Positions 47,501-57,585 of a DNA stretch of 64,000 nucleotides are shown piece by piece. The number at the start of each line of letters is the position of its first letter. Position 1 is the stretch's first letter. The notes below the pieces were generated by a model. That model did not search any database. It saw only the letters and a list, made by a program, of their open reading frames with translations, and was not told the DNA's origin. Source of the stretch: Pachyseris speciosa (taxonomy: Eukaryota > Cnidaria > Anthozoa > Scleractinia > Pachyseridae); the NCBI GenBank assembly GCA_016490735.1, contig JAEMWC010000268.1:362501-426500 (forward strand). Reading direction: 5' to 3'. Made by a program: the position numbers and the translations under genes.

Positions 47501-47519
47501 AGAGAGCTAGGAACCTCAT
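32325..47519 (-). CDS. Secreted vWA-TSP1(x4)-vWA matrix protein, coadhesin-like, intact
   Basis: Ten exons on the minus strand: 47519-47480, 44879-44736, 43668-43373, 39900-39747, 38634-38461, 37547-37374, 36812-36639, 35926-35753, 35165-34732, 32513-32325. They sum to 1953 nt, open throughout, with GT-AG borders and matching phases, giving 650 residues. Order: signal peptide [13 protein letters not shown] (1-13); vWA with MIDAS DRSRS, TRIDKA and FTDGKQT; four 58-residue TSP1 repeats with six cysteines each; vWA with MIDAS DKSKS and LTDGKPT; stop soon after CSGGF. No membrane segment, so it should be secreted. vWA MIDAS sites bind a divalent ion and ligands and TSP1 repeats bind matrix, so adhesion in mesoglea or skeletal matrix is inferred. 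The name coadhesin-like rests on domain content only. A 5' untranslated exon is likely, since an acceptor (TTATTTCACACAG) precedes 47543. Confidence 0.85.
33914..34696. mobile_element. 783 bp inverted-repeat element, TTAA target site, right-copy specific
   Basis: Ends AGTGCCTATGAAATGAAAAA are inverted and flanked by TTAA (33910-33913 and 34697-34700). The left copy (about 1749-1762) aligns across the point with a single TCAA. It lies 31 bases inside the last intron. TTAA duplications occur in piggyBac and Kolobok; no transposase is present. Confidence 0.8.
34732..35165 (-). CDS. Right copy, main exon of second vWA
   Basis: 434 nt, phase 1 in, phase 0 out. [35 protein letters not shown] and IVLTDGKPT carry the complete MIDAS set. 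Confidence 0.9.
35170..35295. repeat. Three tandem 42 bp units at a splice acceptor
   Basis: Units start at 35170, 35212 and 35254, each with CGAAGAGAAAATAACTAAGT. On the gene strand each supplies a TTATTTTCTCTTCG pyrimidine tract just upstream of the exon at 35165. The left copy has one unit. Confidence 0.9.
35753..35926 (-). CDS. Right copy, TSP1 repeat 4
   Basis: 174 nt, phase 1-1. [20 protein letters not shown], six cysteines, ending QDC. Confidence 0.9.
36000..36215. repeat. Foldback element shared with left copy
   Basis: Right-copy partner of 2975-3165, with the same palindromic centre and an added G-rich run near 36150. Confidence 0.6.
36425..36535 (-). mobile_element. tRNA-derived SINE remnant, right copy
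   Basis: Partner of 3366-3480 with decayed A and B boxes (GGCTCGACC in place of GGTTCGACC). Confidence 0.55.
36639..36812 (-). CDS. Right copy, TSP1 repeat 3
   Basis: 174 nt, phase 1-1. [18 protein letters not shown]: the usual CSVTCG is CSVACG here. It is nearly identical to repeat 2 and to 4008-3835, pointing to recent exon duplication. Confidence 0.9.
37374..37547 (-). CDS. Right copy, TSP1 repeat 2
   Basis: 174 nt, phase 1-1. [18 protein letters not shown] then [20 protein letters not shown], six cysteines. Confidence 0.9.
37600..37930. repeat. Short triplet-repeat tracts, right copy
   Basis: Mixed ACT, ACA, GAC and GCT tracts, none longer than a few units of one kind, at the place of the large ACT expansion of the left copy (4330-4840). 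Confidence 0.85.
38461..38634 (-). CDS. Right copy, TSP1 repeat 1
   Basis: 174 nt, phase 1-1. [20 protein letters not shown], then [15 protein letters not shown]. It is the most diverged of the four. It lies inside about 1.05 kb (37980-39030) that is absent from the left copy, whose sequence is joined at about 4893. Confidence 0.9.
39747..39900 (-). CDS. Right copy, exon closing the first vWA
   Basis: 154 nt, phase 0 in (acceptor TTTGAAAG), phase 1 out (CATGTG then GTGAGT). [20 protein letters not shown] through LTEILNKAC gives the last strand and helix of the vWA. No counterpart was found in the left copy. Confidence 0.85.
40801..40989. mobile_element. 189 bp foldback, right-copy specific
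   Basis: Arms GTCCAATACTCCGACATA and TATGTCAGAGTATTGGAC. Inner paired blocks include ACATCACAAAGTGTC. The left copy has other insertions at this place. Confidence 0.75.
41426..41665. repeat. 120 bp tandem duplication in intron 3
   Basis: Two units (41426-41545, 41546-41665) starting GCGTGGCACAAAAACTGGTT. The left copy has one unit (near 10720). A minus-strand frame through it repeats [12 protein letters not shown] and is an artefact. Confidence 0.9.
43373..43668 (-). CDS. Right copy, second exon of first vWA
   Basis: 296 nt, phase 1 in (acceptor TTCTATCAAAACAG), phase 0 out (CAGCAA then GTAAGTC). [36 protein letters not shown] and LIFTDGKQT. Fully open although it has no internal start codon. 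Confidence 0.85.
44028..44355. mobile_element. About 330 bp foldback, right-copy specific
   Basis: Contains the palindrome CGTGATAGCTGATGAGGGCG and its complement side CAGCTATCACGCATAGAAAT, plus inverted ATAAATCTACTAG and CTAGTAGATTTAT blocks. Outer edges are approximate. Confidence 0.6.
44736..44879 (-). CDS. Right copy, first exon of first vWA
   Basis: 144 nt, phase 1-1. [20 protein letters not shown], with MIDAS motif DRSRS, ending EGNHF and the first base of Gly. Acceptor ATTGCAG, donor GTATAT. Confidence 0.9.
45266..45474. mobile_element. MITE with TAGACCTTTTTAGC ends
   Basis: Inverted ends GACTAATAGACCTTTTTAGC and the complementary GCTAAAGAGGTCTATTAGTC. Same family as 46951-47164 (ATTTTGTTTTCC and CATGTGA blocks). 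Right copy only. Confidence 0.75.
46951..47164. mobile_element. MITE with TAGACCTTATTCGC ends, TA site
   Basis: 214 bp with termini GACCTTATTCGCTTTTACAT and complement GACCTTATTCGCTTCTACAT, bordered by TA. The left copy (about 14721) has the empty site CAATAAATT. Confidence 0.75.
47331..47475. mobile_element. 145 bp MITE just inside the first splice donor
   Basis: Ends TAGGTGGTTT and AAACCACCTA at a TA target. The left copy reads straight through (CAAATATTACC). On the gene strand it begins after only GTAATA of the intron, so the donor is intact but the rest of the donor context is the MITE. Confidence 0.85.
47480..47519 (-). CDS. Right copy, start codon and signal peptide exon
   Basis: 40 nt coding [14 protein letters not shown], phase 1 donor CAAG then GTAATA. 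It joins DCTGRKLD of the next exon. Confidence 0.9.
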
Positions 47520-47989
47520 GGTTTTTGAGAATCGTCTTGAAAACTGTGTGAAATAAAACAGATCAAAGTGTTACTGTCAGTGACCACCCGAAGTTTATTT
47601 GTATGTGTTCGACATGAAAACGTCCGACAAGCCGGGTTTGCTTTCCAAACATAATATTCCCTGTGGCGGTTTCTTTTACTTAACCACCCCACCTAGAGCA
47701 GCAATATTTGTTGTTTACTATAAGAAATAAAAACATTTTTTTCTCTTCCTCACAGTCAAATTACAAGCCATAAATGGCAAAACTTAGTGAGCTGGACTTT
47801 TCATTGACACCGTTTTTGAGTCGCGATGTTTTTCACGGCTAAGGTAGGTCGAATATTTTTCCCTCTGTGAGATAGTCTTCACCCGTATTGATGTATAGTA
47901 CTATTTGTGCAGTGCTTCTTTTTTAAATATTTAATTAGGTCACTTTTGAGAAATGGGTTGCTTCAATTTTAGTGTTAAGGCACACCAGG

Positions 47990-48115
47990 AGCTGGTTCCT
48001 GAAAGGTGTATTAACTCTATTCCAGGGATAAATCTGCCTTACTCCAAAAGTTATTCGTGGAATAAGGCAGAGTTTAACCCTGGAATAGAGTTATTACACC
48101 TTTCAGGAACCGGCC
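47990..48115. mobile_element. MITE with perfect CCAGG target duplication
   Basis: 126 bp palindrome, arms GGTTCCTGAAAGGTGTA and TACACCTTTCAGGAACC-like pairs, flanked by CCAGG (47985-47989, 48116-48120). Same family as 8192-8320. Confidence 0.8.
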
Positions 48116-48170
48116 CCAGGTCGTTAACGATGTACGATTGTTCAATAGTAATACTAGTAATATAAACACT

Positions 48171-48324
48171 GAAATGAAGAAATGATCCTCGCAGTTGTGA
48201 ACGGAATTTACGCAACTGCGTAAAAAGTTTGAAAAAATTCAGGACTTCAACGAAATGTTTTTTCATGCTTCTTTACGCAATTGCATAAGTTGCGTTCACA
48301 ACTGCGAGGATCATTTCTTCGTTT
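48171..48324. mobile_element. Foldback related to the SINE at 31205
   Basis: Arms GAAATGAAGAAATGATCCTC and GAGGATCATTTCTTCG. Inner GTTGTGAAC and CGCAACTGCGTAAA blocks are also inverted, around a short GAAAAAATTCAGG core. Confidence 0.7.
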
Positions 48325-48424
48325 AATTTCACTTCCGCATAAAAATATTTCATATATCATTCACAATATAAACACTCTTGGGTGCAGATGACAGGCTTAA
48401 CCTAATAGCTCGGTCTTACATGCC

Positions 48425-51257
48425 TAATTTGTAATAAGTCAACTTATTCGTGTCATGAATAAAAGTTGTGTTACTGTATTCCTGAATTCAAGTTATACGA
48501 CTTGGTAACACGTAGGGCTCAGTATATCGAGAAGAAAAAAATATTGCTTGAACTTTAAATATTCAACGAAATTGAAAATTCATGTGCATAGCGACATGAA
48601 GCCCACGTTTTTTCTGCCTGGATTTTCGGGTTAAGTGTTGTTAATTAGTTTTCTAATGAGATGTTATAATGCACATCAAGACGAACTGACTGATGTTTCT
48701 TCAGCTCACACGGGCGTCTCCACCAGTTTTTAATGTCTCGTCAAATTCTAACAGGCATTGGAAACAAATGCAGTTATGGGCAACAGCTGGCAATACAGTT
48801 TCAACTCTATGTCCCCAGTATTTAGGGGGAGGGGGGGGGGGGGGGGAGGCGTTTCTTTCATATAAATCGTCCACATTGCGGTTATCTTATTGCATAAGTA
48901 AATGAACATTGTGAATGATGATTCCCGTTATTGATAACACTAAGAGGTTATGCAGGCTGATTTCAAAGCAAACTAATTGTAGCAAAATGTAAGAAAAGAA
49001 GTTGGTGCGAAACGGACCTTCTTTCCAACGTAAAGTGTTATGGCTCCTGCACTTGAATACATCAGTGCCATAACGCAGGTAGTAGCCTGTCTTAACTTAA
49101 GGCTGATCTACCTTTTAATGTTCAACAAATTCTACATTCGGATGTATATCACTTGCCAGAAGAAGCACCCCGATTTTTCATGTTAGATCCCTTCTATTAA
49201 CAGTATTCTCCATATCCATCTGTCTCTGTCTTTGGCGGTTTTTCTGCCTAGCTTTCCATCTCTCTCTTACTGAAGTAGCACCTTTCAATAGTAACAAAGT
49301 TAATCCATTCAAACCCAGCCCCCGTTGTTTCATATGCGATATCCTTTCCATATCTTGTTAGGAAATTTTTAACAGTATTCTCTCTATCCCTTTGTCTCTC
49401 TGTCACCAACTGTCTCTGTGTCTCATTCTTACTGAAAAGGCTTCGTTGGCTTAATTGATTTCGTACGCCCCTGAAGTACTGTTTCAAAAGTGTACAAAAA
49501 TAATCCTTCCATTAGTTCATACTAAAACTGCCCCGGCTGTTAAAAATAAAAGTATATCGTGTATTGCTTTTTTACTTATATTTATAGTGTTTGTTGCTTG
49601 TAGGAAAACTTTCATTTGCATTCATTTTTTCATTCTCGCGGAAAGGTGACAAAACCAAACAACAATCAACTACACAAGAAGAAATTTCACGAAAACAGAA
49701 TTCATAAAATGAGCAAGCATTCTTAAAATTTTCTCACCTTTCCACACGCGAGGATGACAAATAGATGACAAATCCAAAGTTTCCCTACAAGCAACAAACG
49801 TTATAAATATAAGTAAACAGCAATACACAATGTATTATTTGAGCTACAAACTGACTAACTAGGTCTCTTGAAATTTTCCATGACTGGTTTTCAACTTCAC
49901 AGCTGACTTCGAATTCGGCTGAAGGCCTCGAACGTCTAACAAAGCTTAGTTGTTGACTGAGTCTTTCCGTCATTGGAAGTGATTTGTGTCTGACAAATCG
50001 TAGTTTTGGAGTAGGTTTTGCGCTGAGTCTATCAGTGAATGGAAAAGATTTGTGTGCCTAAGTCTTTCAGCTGCTCTCAGTCGCTGGAAATGACTTGTGC
50101 CGGGAATGTTTCTTTCTCACAGTTCGCAATTTTGGATCAGTTCTCCAATCCCGCAAGCTTCTGCTTCAAAGGCCGCAAGATTTCATATTCCAAAAGTGTA
50201 ACCGGAAATTTCTTCGAGTCTTCTCTTAAACTAAAAAACTCAGTAGAAAGTAAAATCCTCGCTTACCTCGACAAACCATGTGCCTCTCTGTTCAGAAATG
50301 CTATTCCGCCTATATTTAAGGCAGTGACGTCTTCATTACCCACAGCTCCGTTCGGCTATTACTGATGCACGTCATCAACTCCCAGAACCTCAAGCGTGCT
50401 CAAATGGTTGAAACGTCATCAACTCCCAGAACATTAAGCGCGTGCATTTTAGCCAACTCGAAATTTCGTCTGGTATATAGACTATATTATAATACTGTAA
50501 GTAATAGGTATATACGCGCGCGAAATACAATGACGACTCCTCGGAGCCAAAACCTCTGGACCTTGCTGGGACAATCATGCAGTAAGAATATGATTCACAT
50601 AGCTATGACATTGTTTTAAGGAAAAGCATTAATTTCAGATTTCAAATCCTTCAAAGGATATCCAGGTTAGGGCTGGCCTTGGTAGTACTATCTTGCTTCT
50701 CAAGCTGCTTCCAACAATTACTGAGTTTTTATTTCGACGTAAACATCAATAATGGTAATATTTTTATAACTATGGGGTCTTTGGTGATGGCAAGGTATTA
50801 GCAAATATGTCTTTTTATATCTAACTGGAGTTTTCAGAACAGGGCTCTTGAAATCCATACTGACTCCTATAACCTATTTATTTTCGGCGTTCTGACAAGG
50901 TGTGTACTCTCCGGGTTTTTTAAACGGGGCTTATGCTAAGTAAATTTTATGTTAAGAGAAGGGAAAATAACTGTCCCTGATTCTCAATTTGCACTTAAGT
51001 CATTCCCCACTCTGTCCCCACCCCACTTTATTGAAAGCGGTCCTAATCTCTCTCTCTCTCAAACAAATTAACTTTGCGAGGCCGGCGGACGGTTATTTGT
51101 GAACTGAATCAGTAGATTTAGATTTCCTATTGGCCTCCTACCTTCCTTAGGACATCATAAAGTGCAGTGAGGGAAAACGTCTTACGAGTTGCAGTGCCTG
51201 CCTCGTCTAATATCCTTGCTTGAGCAGTTATTTAGCTAAACGAGTGCTTTTTCCACG
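48425..51257. other. Intergenic, one foldback, no gene recognised
   Basis: A poly-G run lies at 48831-48847. A foldback spans about 49555-49834 (arms GTATTGCTTTTTTACTTATA and TATAAGTAAACAGCAATAC). A 37 bp near-duplicate ACGTCATCAACTCCCAGAAC occurs at about 50368 and 50413. The plus-strand frame 50039-50365 is open for 108 codons but matches no family I know. Confidence 0.5.
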
Positions 51258-51266
51258 CGGGCTGTA

Positions 51267-53570
51267 CCACAGGGTACCCACACAAACTGTATGACCGTTG
51301 GGTATTTTGAAGTTAGTTGAAGTGTATGGGAATATCGAAAAGGTTCATATTATAATAAACAAATAAACTACTTCCCCTCTCACGGGACGAATTTATGAAA
51401 GGGCATTGTCTGTTATCATCCAATCGGAAAGGAGCAAACGGCGTGACTGTTACAGCCGGCACACCAAAGTCCAGTTACGGATCCTTCGATCTTCGATTGC
51501 TAGATTTCTTGATATTATCTGAAGTCTAGCGCTTCGATTTTTGGACGGATTTCAAATAATATGTATATTTAGCCAAGCCTAAAAGCGGAGCTCCACGAAT
51601 ATAATTTTTTTTGTACTGGTATTGAACAACTACGCATGGCTTTCCCTGCGCCAATATTTTATGTTTAGAGCAGTCAACAGGAATTGACCGCGGTGCAACA
51701 ACCCCTAAACCTTGAAACATTACAAGAAAACAATATACGACGCGTATTTTTGTAGGAATACAAATTTAACAAACAAAAAACGATCAAAGATTTCATCCAA
51801 CGTCGTGTTGGACAAGCATGTTTGACCGTTTAGCCACATCTCTCAACATTGCTTTTAAATGGCTTTCCATGTTTGATCTAGTTCACTGAAATATTTTCAT
51901 CCAACATTTCGCGTTATGAAGAAATGTTTGATCATTTAGCCACTCCAACCAACAAAGCATGCAACCAAGTGAACCAAATAACGTCGAAATTTCAGCGATA
52001 ATACGCAAAAAAACGTAATGTGTACTCACTCTGTCGAGTGTTTGATCAAACATTGTTTGTGCGTTTAGCCACCCAAGGTAATGTTTGACAAACACGATGT
52101 TGGATGAAAATGTTTGATCATTTAGCCGCGGCCTTAATCCTTTTTTACGAGGACTCATTACGATGACGTGTAAATAAGATAAGGGCAAAAATGTGTTAAG
52201 GCTGTTGAGGAACAGACGTCGAAAAACAGTCAGCCAAGCGGAGTAAAAACACTCGTTCGTGATCGCTTGGAAGCAAAACAGCAAAACAAACAAACAATTC
52301 AGCTACTTCGTTATTTCCAAAACGAGTAGAGATGATGGTTATTTATGTCCAGTCGAAAGAAAAATACAAGTTTCATTCCTGATCCAGGAAAAGTAAACGA
52401 CTAAACCAAATGTTAAGCTTCAATTTATTTAATTTACCTGGGATGTAGAGTTTCTTGAAAATACGTATCCACTTCAGTAAAAACACGAATCTCCGTCCTA
52501 AAATAGTAAGCCGTTTGTCCAAAGTTTGAGCTACACGTTCCTCCCATTAATGAAAGGTGAACTGTTAAGTGACCTTTCTTGGTGAGCAGCAAGATGCCGC
52601 GGTAAAGTGAAATGCCCTTGAAGCGTTGAATCATTTTGTTCTTCAATCACACAATCCGAGCGCCATGCAAGTGAATCCAAGTTTTAAGCTTTTCCTAAGA
52701 AAAATATTTTGCTCACCTTCCGGAGTATCCTTAAACTAGTTCCCGATTTTTATGCCCTTTACACGAAGAAATTCGAAAGAAGATGAAGTTGTTTTGCTCA
52801 AAATGAAGAAACCAAGTGAATGTAAAATTTCGAGTCGCAGAAAGCGCGCGAAAAATTAAGCCTCGTTTTGGTTTAGGTATTCCACACCTGGCTTGAGCCT
52901 GCGATCCAATCAAAGGCCAGTACCTGGTCAGCGGTCAACTTCATAAAAATAGCCGACCTCGATGAGCTTCAAACTTGAGCCCGCGATATGGTCACGTGAT
53001 ACTGGTCAGTTGGATCTCTAATATCAAAGATGTATGCTGTAGACATTTCACAGCGCATACATGAACCGGCGGACGTACCAAGGCACGTACGTACGGTGAC
53101 CAAAACCAAATTTTATCGACTAGATGGGTTACCATATTTTCTTACCAATGGTGCTCCGCTTCGCGGCCCTTCGGGCCGTCGGAGCTCCGCTATAATGTAC
53201 GAGAAGAAACCTCTGGCTCTCAGCTTGCCCAGTGTACGGTTTGGAAGCTTTGCAATGGGAATTTGCTGTTGAAAATCGACTCGGCGCTGGAACAGTCCAA
53301 AATGGTGGAAATCAGATCTTTCATCGCTTGTCACTCTACTATACGCTCTGGTAAACGTCGTACGCAAAACTCTTCAAATCGCTAAAATTCGCCGTTTTCA
53401 GCTTCACGAACGACAATACACAACATTTCAGGTAAAAAGACGTTTATTTTGATCTTATATGTGGATATTAACCGTAGCATATTACGATAATATGAACCTT
53501 TTCGATATTCCCATACATTTCAACTTAATTCAAAATACCCGGTCACACAGTTTGTGTGGGTACCCTGTGG
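51267..53570. mobile_element. 2.3 kb inverted-repeat DNA transposon, 6 bp target duplication
   Basis: Terminal inverted repeats of about 90 bp (CCACAGGGTACCCACACAAA at both ends, then TATGGGAATATCGAAAAGGT) are bounded by GCTGTA (51261-51266 and 53571-53576). No transposase was recognised inside. A further repeat (51785-52135, several ATGTTTGATCATTTAGCC copies) is nested. 6 bp duplications are known for a few superfamilies such as IS3EU and Dada; no assignment is made. Confidence 0.7.
51785..52135. repeat. Nested repeat with TTTGATCATTTAGCC motifs
   Basis: At least four direct or near copies of ATGTTTGATCATTTAGCC and variants, plus CATCCAAC blocks in both orientations, within the 2.3 kb transposon. 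Confidence 0.55.
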
Positions 53571-53749
53571 GCTGTAATGTTTTTTAAACAAAGCAACGCG
53601 CAGATATTTTAGCGCTTTGCCTTTGAGGTAACAAGTCTTTAGCCTCAGAACGTAAGTGTAGGGGGTCATGTCTAGACTCTGAGGGTGAAATTGGTGTTGA
53701 ATTTGGAGCAAGCCTGGATATGAGCTGGTCAAGGACTTCTCGCTCACAC

Positions 53750-54285
53750 CCCTGGAGGTAGGGGGGAGGGGGGGGGGGCGAGATGTGGGGTACTCCCTTA
53801 TATAGGCTATATAGGTGTGTGCGGCTACAAAGGGTATGATTTTTTAGCCGTTTTGGTCTGAAATAGGGTATCGATTTTGACCATTTTGGTCTGAAATAGG
53901 GTATGGTGCGTACTCTACTCACGAATTAGGCATGTGTTTTAGAAGAAGCTACTTCTTTATCATTAGGCGATAAGGTCATGAACAAAATCCCTTCTTTTGT
54001 TGTCTTTTAATTATGTTTACGCCAACCGTGTACGTAAAATAGGTCTGAAATAGGGTATCAAATTTTGGTGAGGTCTAAAATAGAGTAGGGCAAATCGCAG
54101 ATTTTGGTCTGAAATAGGGTAAGGGTTTCAGGAAGGGGACCGCACACCCCTCACCCTCTGGGGCAGCGTGTTCGATACAAATTATGTCACAAAAGCATTT
54201 ACCGGTATGCTTTGCTAGGGCACCTCATTTTTTCCATCAAAAGCAGAGGAAACGTATGTACTAAACGACGCCAACGCTGGTTAAC
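53750..54285. repeat. Dispersed repeat region, copy 2
   Basis: A poly-G run (53760-53778) and TACTCCCTTATATAGGCTAT are followed by repeated GTCTGAAATAGGGTA. From 54008 it matches 28746-29050. A poly-G block with TACTCCCTGAAAAATTGGG also occurs inside the element at 23044-24327. Confidence 0.7.
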
Positions 54286-54289
54286 TTTG

Positions 54290-57200
54290 CTGTATGTTGT
54301 ACAACAGAAACAGTACTTGATTTTAGTGGAAGCTTTTTATTATTATAATAATGACTCACCACGCGCTGACGCCACGGGGTTTGGCTGCTTACCTCCCATG
54401 GACAATGATGCTTATTTCGTGCTCATGATGAAAAATGCTTACAAAGTATAAATATAACTGCGGTGGGCTTCTGTTTAGCTACTATTCATCTACGTTGGGA
54501 TTGGTGCATGCTAGTCAGTGCTGCAGGCCTGGACAAGAATGGGGCTCACACAAACTGTAAACATCCGGGACTTCAAGAAATTGATGTAAAAACACACGGC
54601 ATGGCTGGGAATTTGTCTGCAAAGAGCGTAAGTTTGAACATTGTTTTAACTAGTTTCCGCCCTGGCCACTTTTTTCGATCTTATGCTAGTTTTTTTGAAA
54701 GTGTCATAATGACTCATTTCCGGTGTCAGAATTAACCCAAAATCGAGCGATAATTTTCACAAATAAAATTCGCCAATGATTAGCTGTGATCTCGAAGGTT
54801 CGGTTGAAACGCTGCTAGACTTCGCCTAAATCGATGCCGCTAATTCGAAAGCTAACTTTGCTGTCAGCAACAGCGAATTCTAAGAGATTTGGCTGACAAC
54901 ATTGACGCTTTAGCACACACAAAATTCTCATGTCAGAGGTCACGTCAATTTCACGTCTAATTGCAATGCAAATAACATGTATTCTTTGTCCTCCCTTTGA
55001 TAGGAATTGTAGGTTCGTAATGAGCCTAAATTTAAGTCTCCTTATTAATAAACTGGGGTATTGGTAGAGAAAGTTCTGAAACCCCTCAAATTTTCATGAG
55101 CCTGGTTATCAAAAAATCGGCTAGATATACAATCAAAACAAAATTGCAGCACTTATGAATTCAGCGAATCCAAATCGATAGCACACGAAAAATAATGCAC
55201 TAATTATAACAAAGACAGAAACTACTCTTGAAAGGTTAGTCCACATTATTAAAAAAAAAACCTCGCTTGACAGGATGCCTTACTTGCTTAATGTTTCCAT
55301 GAAAATTGCTGGTCGACTATTCAGCCAGACTCGATTTTAATTTATTTGGTCGGGAGCAAGTTACCAACAATACAGTCGAGATGAAGGTTTTACCCCCATT
55401 AAGCGGCTACCCAAAATTAAATAAGCGTGGTTTGGCTTTGTTTTTGATAAGGCGATGACAAATAGAAAGTAACGACTGATAAATACGTCTAAACACACGT
55501 TTATTGTTCTCTTTACGCGATGACATGTTTATTTTTTCCGCGTTGTTACACGCTCAAAACATTCAAGTTTGTTTAGACAAACGTTTGGGTTTTTTTAATT
55601 AATTTAGAGCGTGAACATGTCAAGTTTTGACAGCTCCACCTCATCGTCGGATTTCCTTAAAATTGAATTTATGCAATTAATCACTGAATTAATATTACTA
55701 ATGTATGTCGTACTAATGTATGTCGCTAACTTTTCAATGTAACTGATTCATGTTGAGACCTTCTCCCACGATTTTCTTAAAATTGGTTTTGTGCGACTTT
55801 TGTTATTAAACGCTTTATTATGTCCAGCAGATGTTAAAAGCCTGTAAGCATGCATGTATTTGAATACATGGACGTTTTACTTAAGTTTCAGACCAATTCC
55901 TGATGAACCCCTATTAAGCGGCCAACCCCTATTAAGCGGCCACTTTCCATTTCCCCGAGGGTGGCCGCTTAATAGGGGTTAGACGTGTAGTTTGTTAAGT
56001 TGATAGTGCCAATGCTAATTACACTTCGCTTCTTTGAACAAACCGCGGAGGGAAATGGCTATAAAGTCCTATTCTCTTTGGAATCTGAGCATTGACAGCA
56101 AAGCAACGACAACCATGCTAAATAACAAGGACGACCATGCTAGACGACCATGCTAGATAGTTTATAAACATAAAATACACTAAAGATGCAGCATTTCCAA
56201 TAACTTTTTTTTCTATAACCGATGGCATGGATGTGGAGATTAGAGTCGTCGATTAATTCAAATCCATTTCGTGCCTGAACAAGACTGAAAGCAAGACAAA
56301 TGGATGGATGGCTCGCTAGGTTTCACCGGCATGTTATCTCATAAGATTTCATTCCCAGGAGCAAAATTTGGAACCAGGCACGTGTTCTTCAAAACTTCGG
56401 AAACATTTTGGCTTTATAAACTACTTCACGTGCACAGTGCCTATGCAAAAAGGCTGCCTTTAAACTGTTCTTTCGTTCGTATTCAAGATGGCCTCCAACT
56501 AATCTCGTCGCTGAGTTAAAAAAAGTTCTAAAGAATTTTTTATCTGTTTGAGTCTGAATAGTTCATTTTGAAGCGGAAAAGGTCTAGAAAAGTACAAGAT
56601 TGATCAACATATAGGCGATTTGCATGATGGCGTCATCTTAGTACAACTACCAGAATCCTTCAGTTTCTGTTTTTGTCTTGCCAATTCTGGTAATTGTTTT
56701 TGAACCCCACCGTGGTTTAAAATTTTGAATAATAAAGGAAAGCGACATGAATTGTGGTAGTTGTAATAAAATGACGCTATCATGCAAATCGCCTATTGGA
56801 TTACTTTCCTCAAAAACTTACCATCAATCAATGGGAAGTGGGTTTAAAAAAATGCTTTCTGGAACCGACACATTTTTGGGTATTTTGAGAAATGGGCGTT
56901 AGGACCCAGTTGTTCAAAGGATGATTATTAAAGCTCGACCCAAGAAGATAATTGTGAGCTCTGATTTCATTTTCATCGTCTATGGTTACATATATTAAAA
57001 AATAACACTTCTTGCCCATCTGCTCTGACTCACACTTTTCGTTCTTCTGGCTCAAAAGTAGCCTTGAAGAACATTTTGAACGAGAAAGAGGAATGAAACC
57101 CTCGGGCAACATGTAATCGTGGATATAAGTATTAATCGGCTTCTGAACAGCCGTTGACCCTGGCTTACAATAGTCTATACGGTCCACAGGAACGATTCAA

Positions 57201-57585
57201 AAACGGTGAATAGCTGAAGGGTTCCCTCTGACAACTGTAAGGGTTGATTAAGCAGTCTGAAATCAATTATTTTATGCTTTGCCTCTTAGCGACTGCATCC
57301 CGCATGTATTGGAAATGACAAGACACTTTTTTAGAGCTTTATTGAGTCTATTGAGGTGGCTGATGTTTACTAACCCAGCTAGTTTCCGGGTCAATTTATG
57401 CTTGACCTGTCCCTTACTTTGTGTCTGACAACTGTGGTATGAAATTTTAGATCGAATTTCCATAGCTACTGTAGCTGTGATACATCGATTATGCTCTCCG
57501 AGCAGGAAACATGAGAGTATAGTTTGTAAACCCGAACGTGGCGTACGATCAAGAAAAGAAAGCTGTACGATTTCGATTTCCCAAA
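54290..57585. other. Intergenic with small inverted repeats
   Basis: No gene recognised. Two structures are visible: CCCCTATTAAGCGGCC repeats in both orientations at 55905-55985, and the MITE at 56609-56797. Confidence 0.45.
56609..56797. mobile_element. About 189 bp MITE, TATAGGCGATTTGCATGA ends
   Basis: Inverted termini TAGGCGATTTGCATGATGGC and complement TAGGCGATTTGCATGATAGC, with paired ACAACTACCA blocks inside. The borders read TATAGG at the left and CCTAT at the right, as in other TA-site MITEs here. Confidence 0.75.

Larger units (their letters stand above)
32240..48400. repeat. Right copy of the tandem segmental duplication
   Basis: Collinear with 90-15770. It retains the full exon set and gained its own insertions (33914-34696, 40801-40989, 44028-44355, 45266-45474, 46951-47164, 47331-47475, 47990-48115, 48171-48324). 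Confidence 0.85.

Noticed and set aside
50039..50365. 108-codon plus-strand frame
   Set aside because: No recognisable domain, no splice partners, and no second copy to test for coding conservation.
53113..53367. Minus-strand frame with PEGPRSGAPLVRKYGN
   Set aside because: It arises from a GC-rich palindromic block (CTTCGCGGCCCTTCGGGCCG) inside the 2.3 kb transposon.
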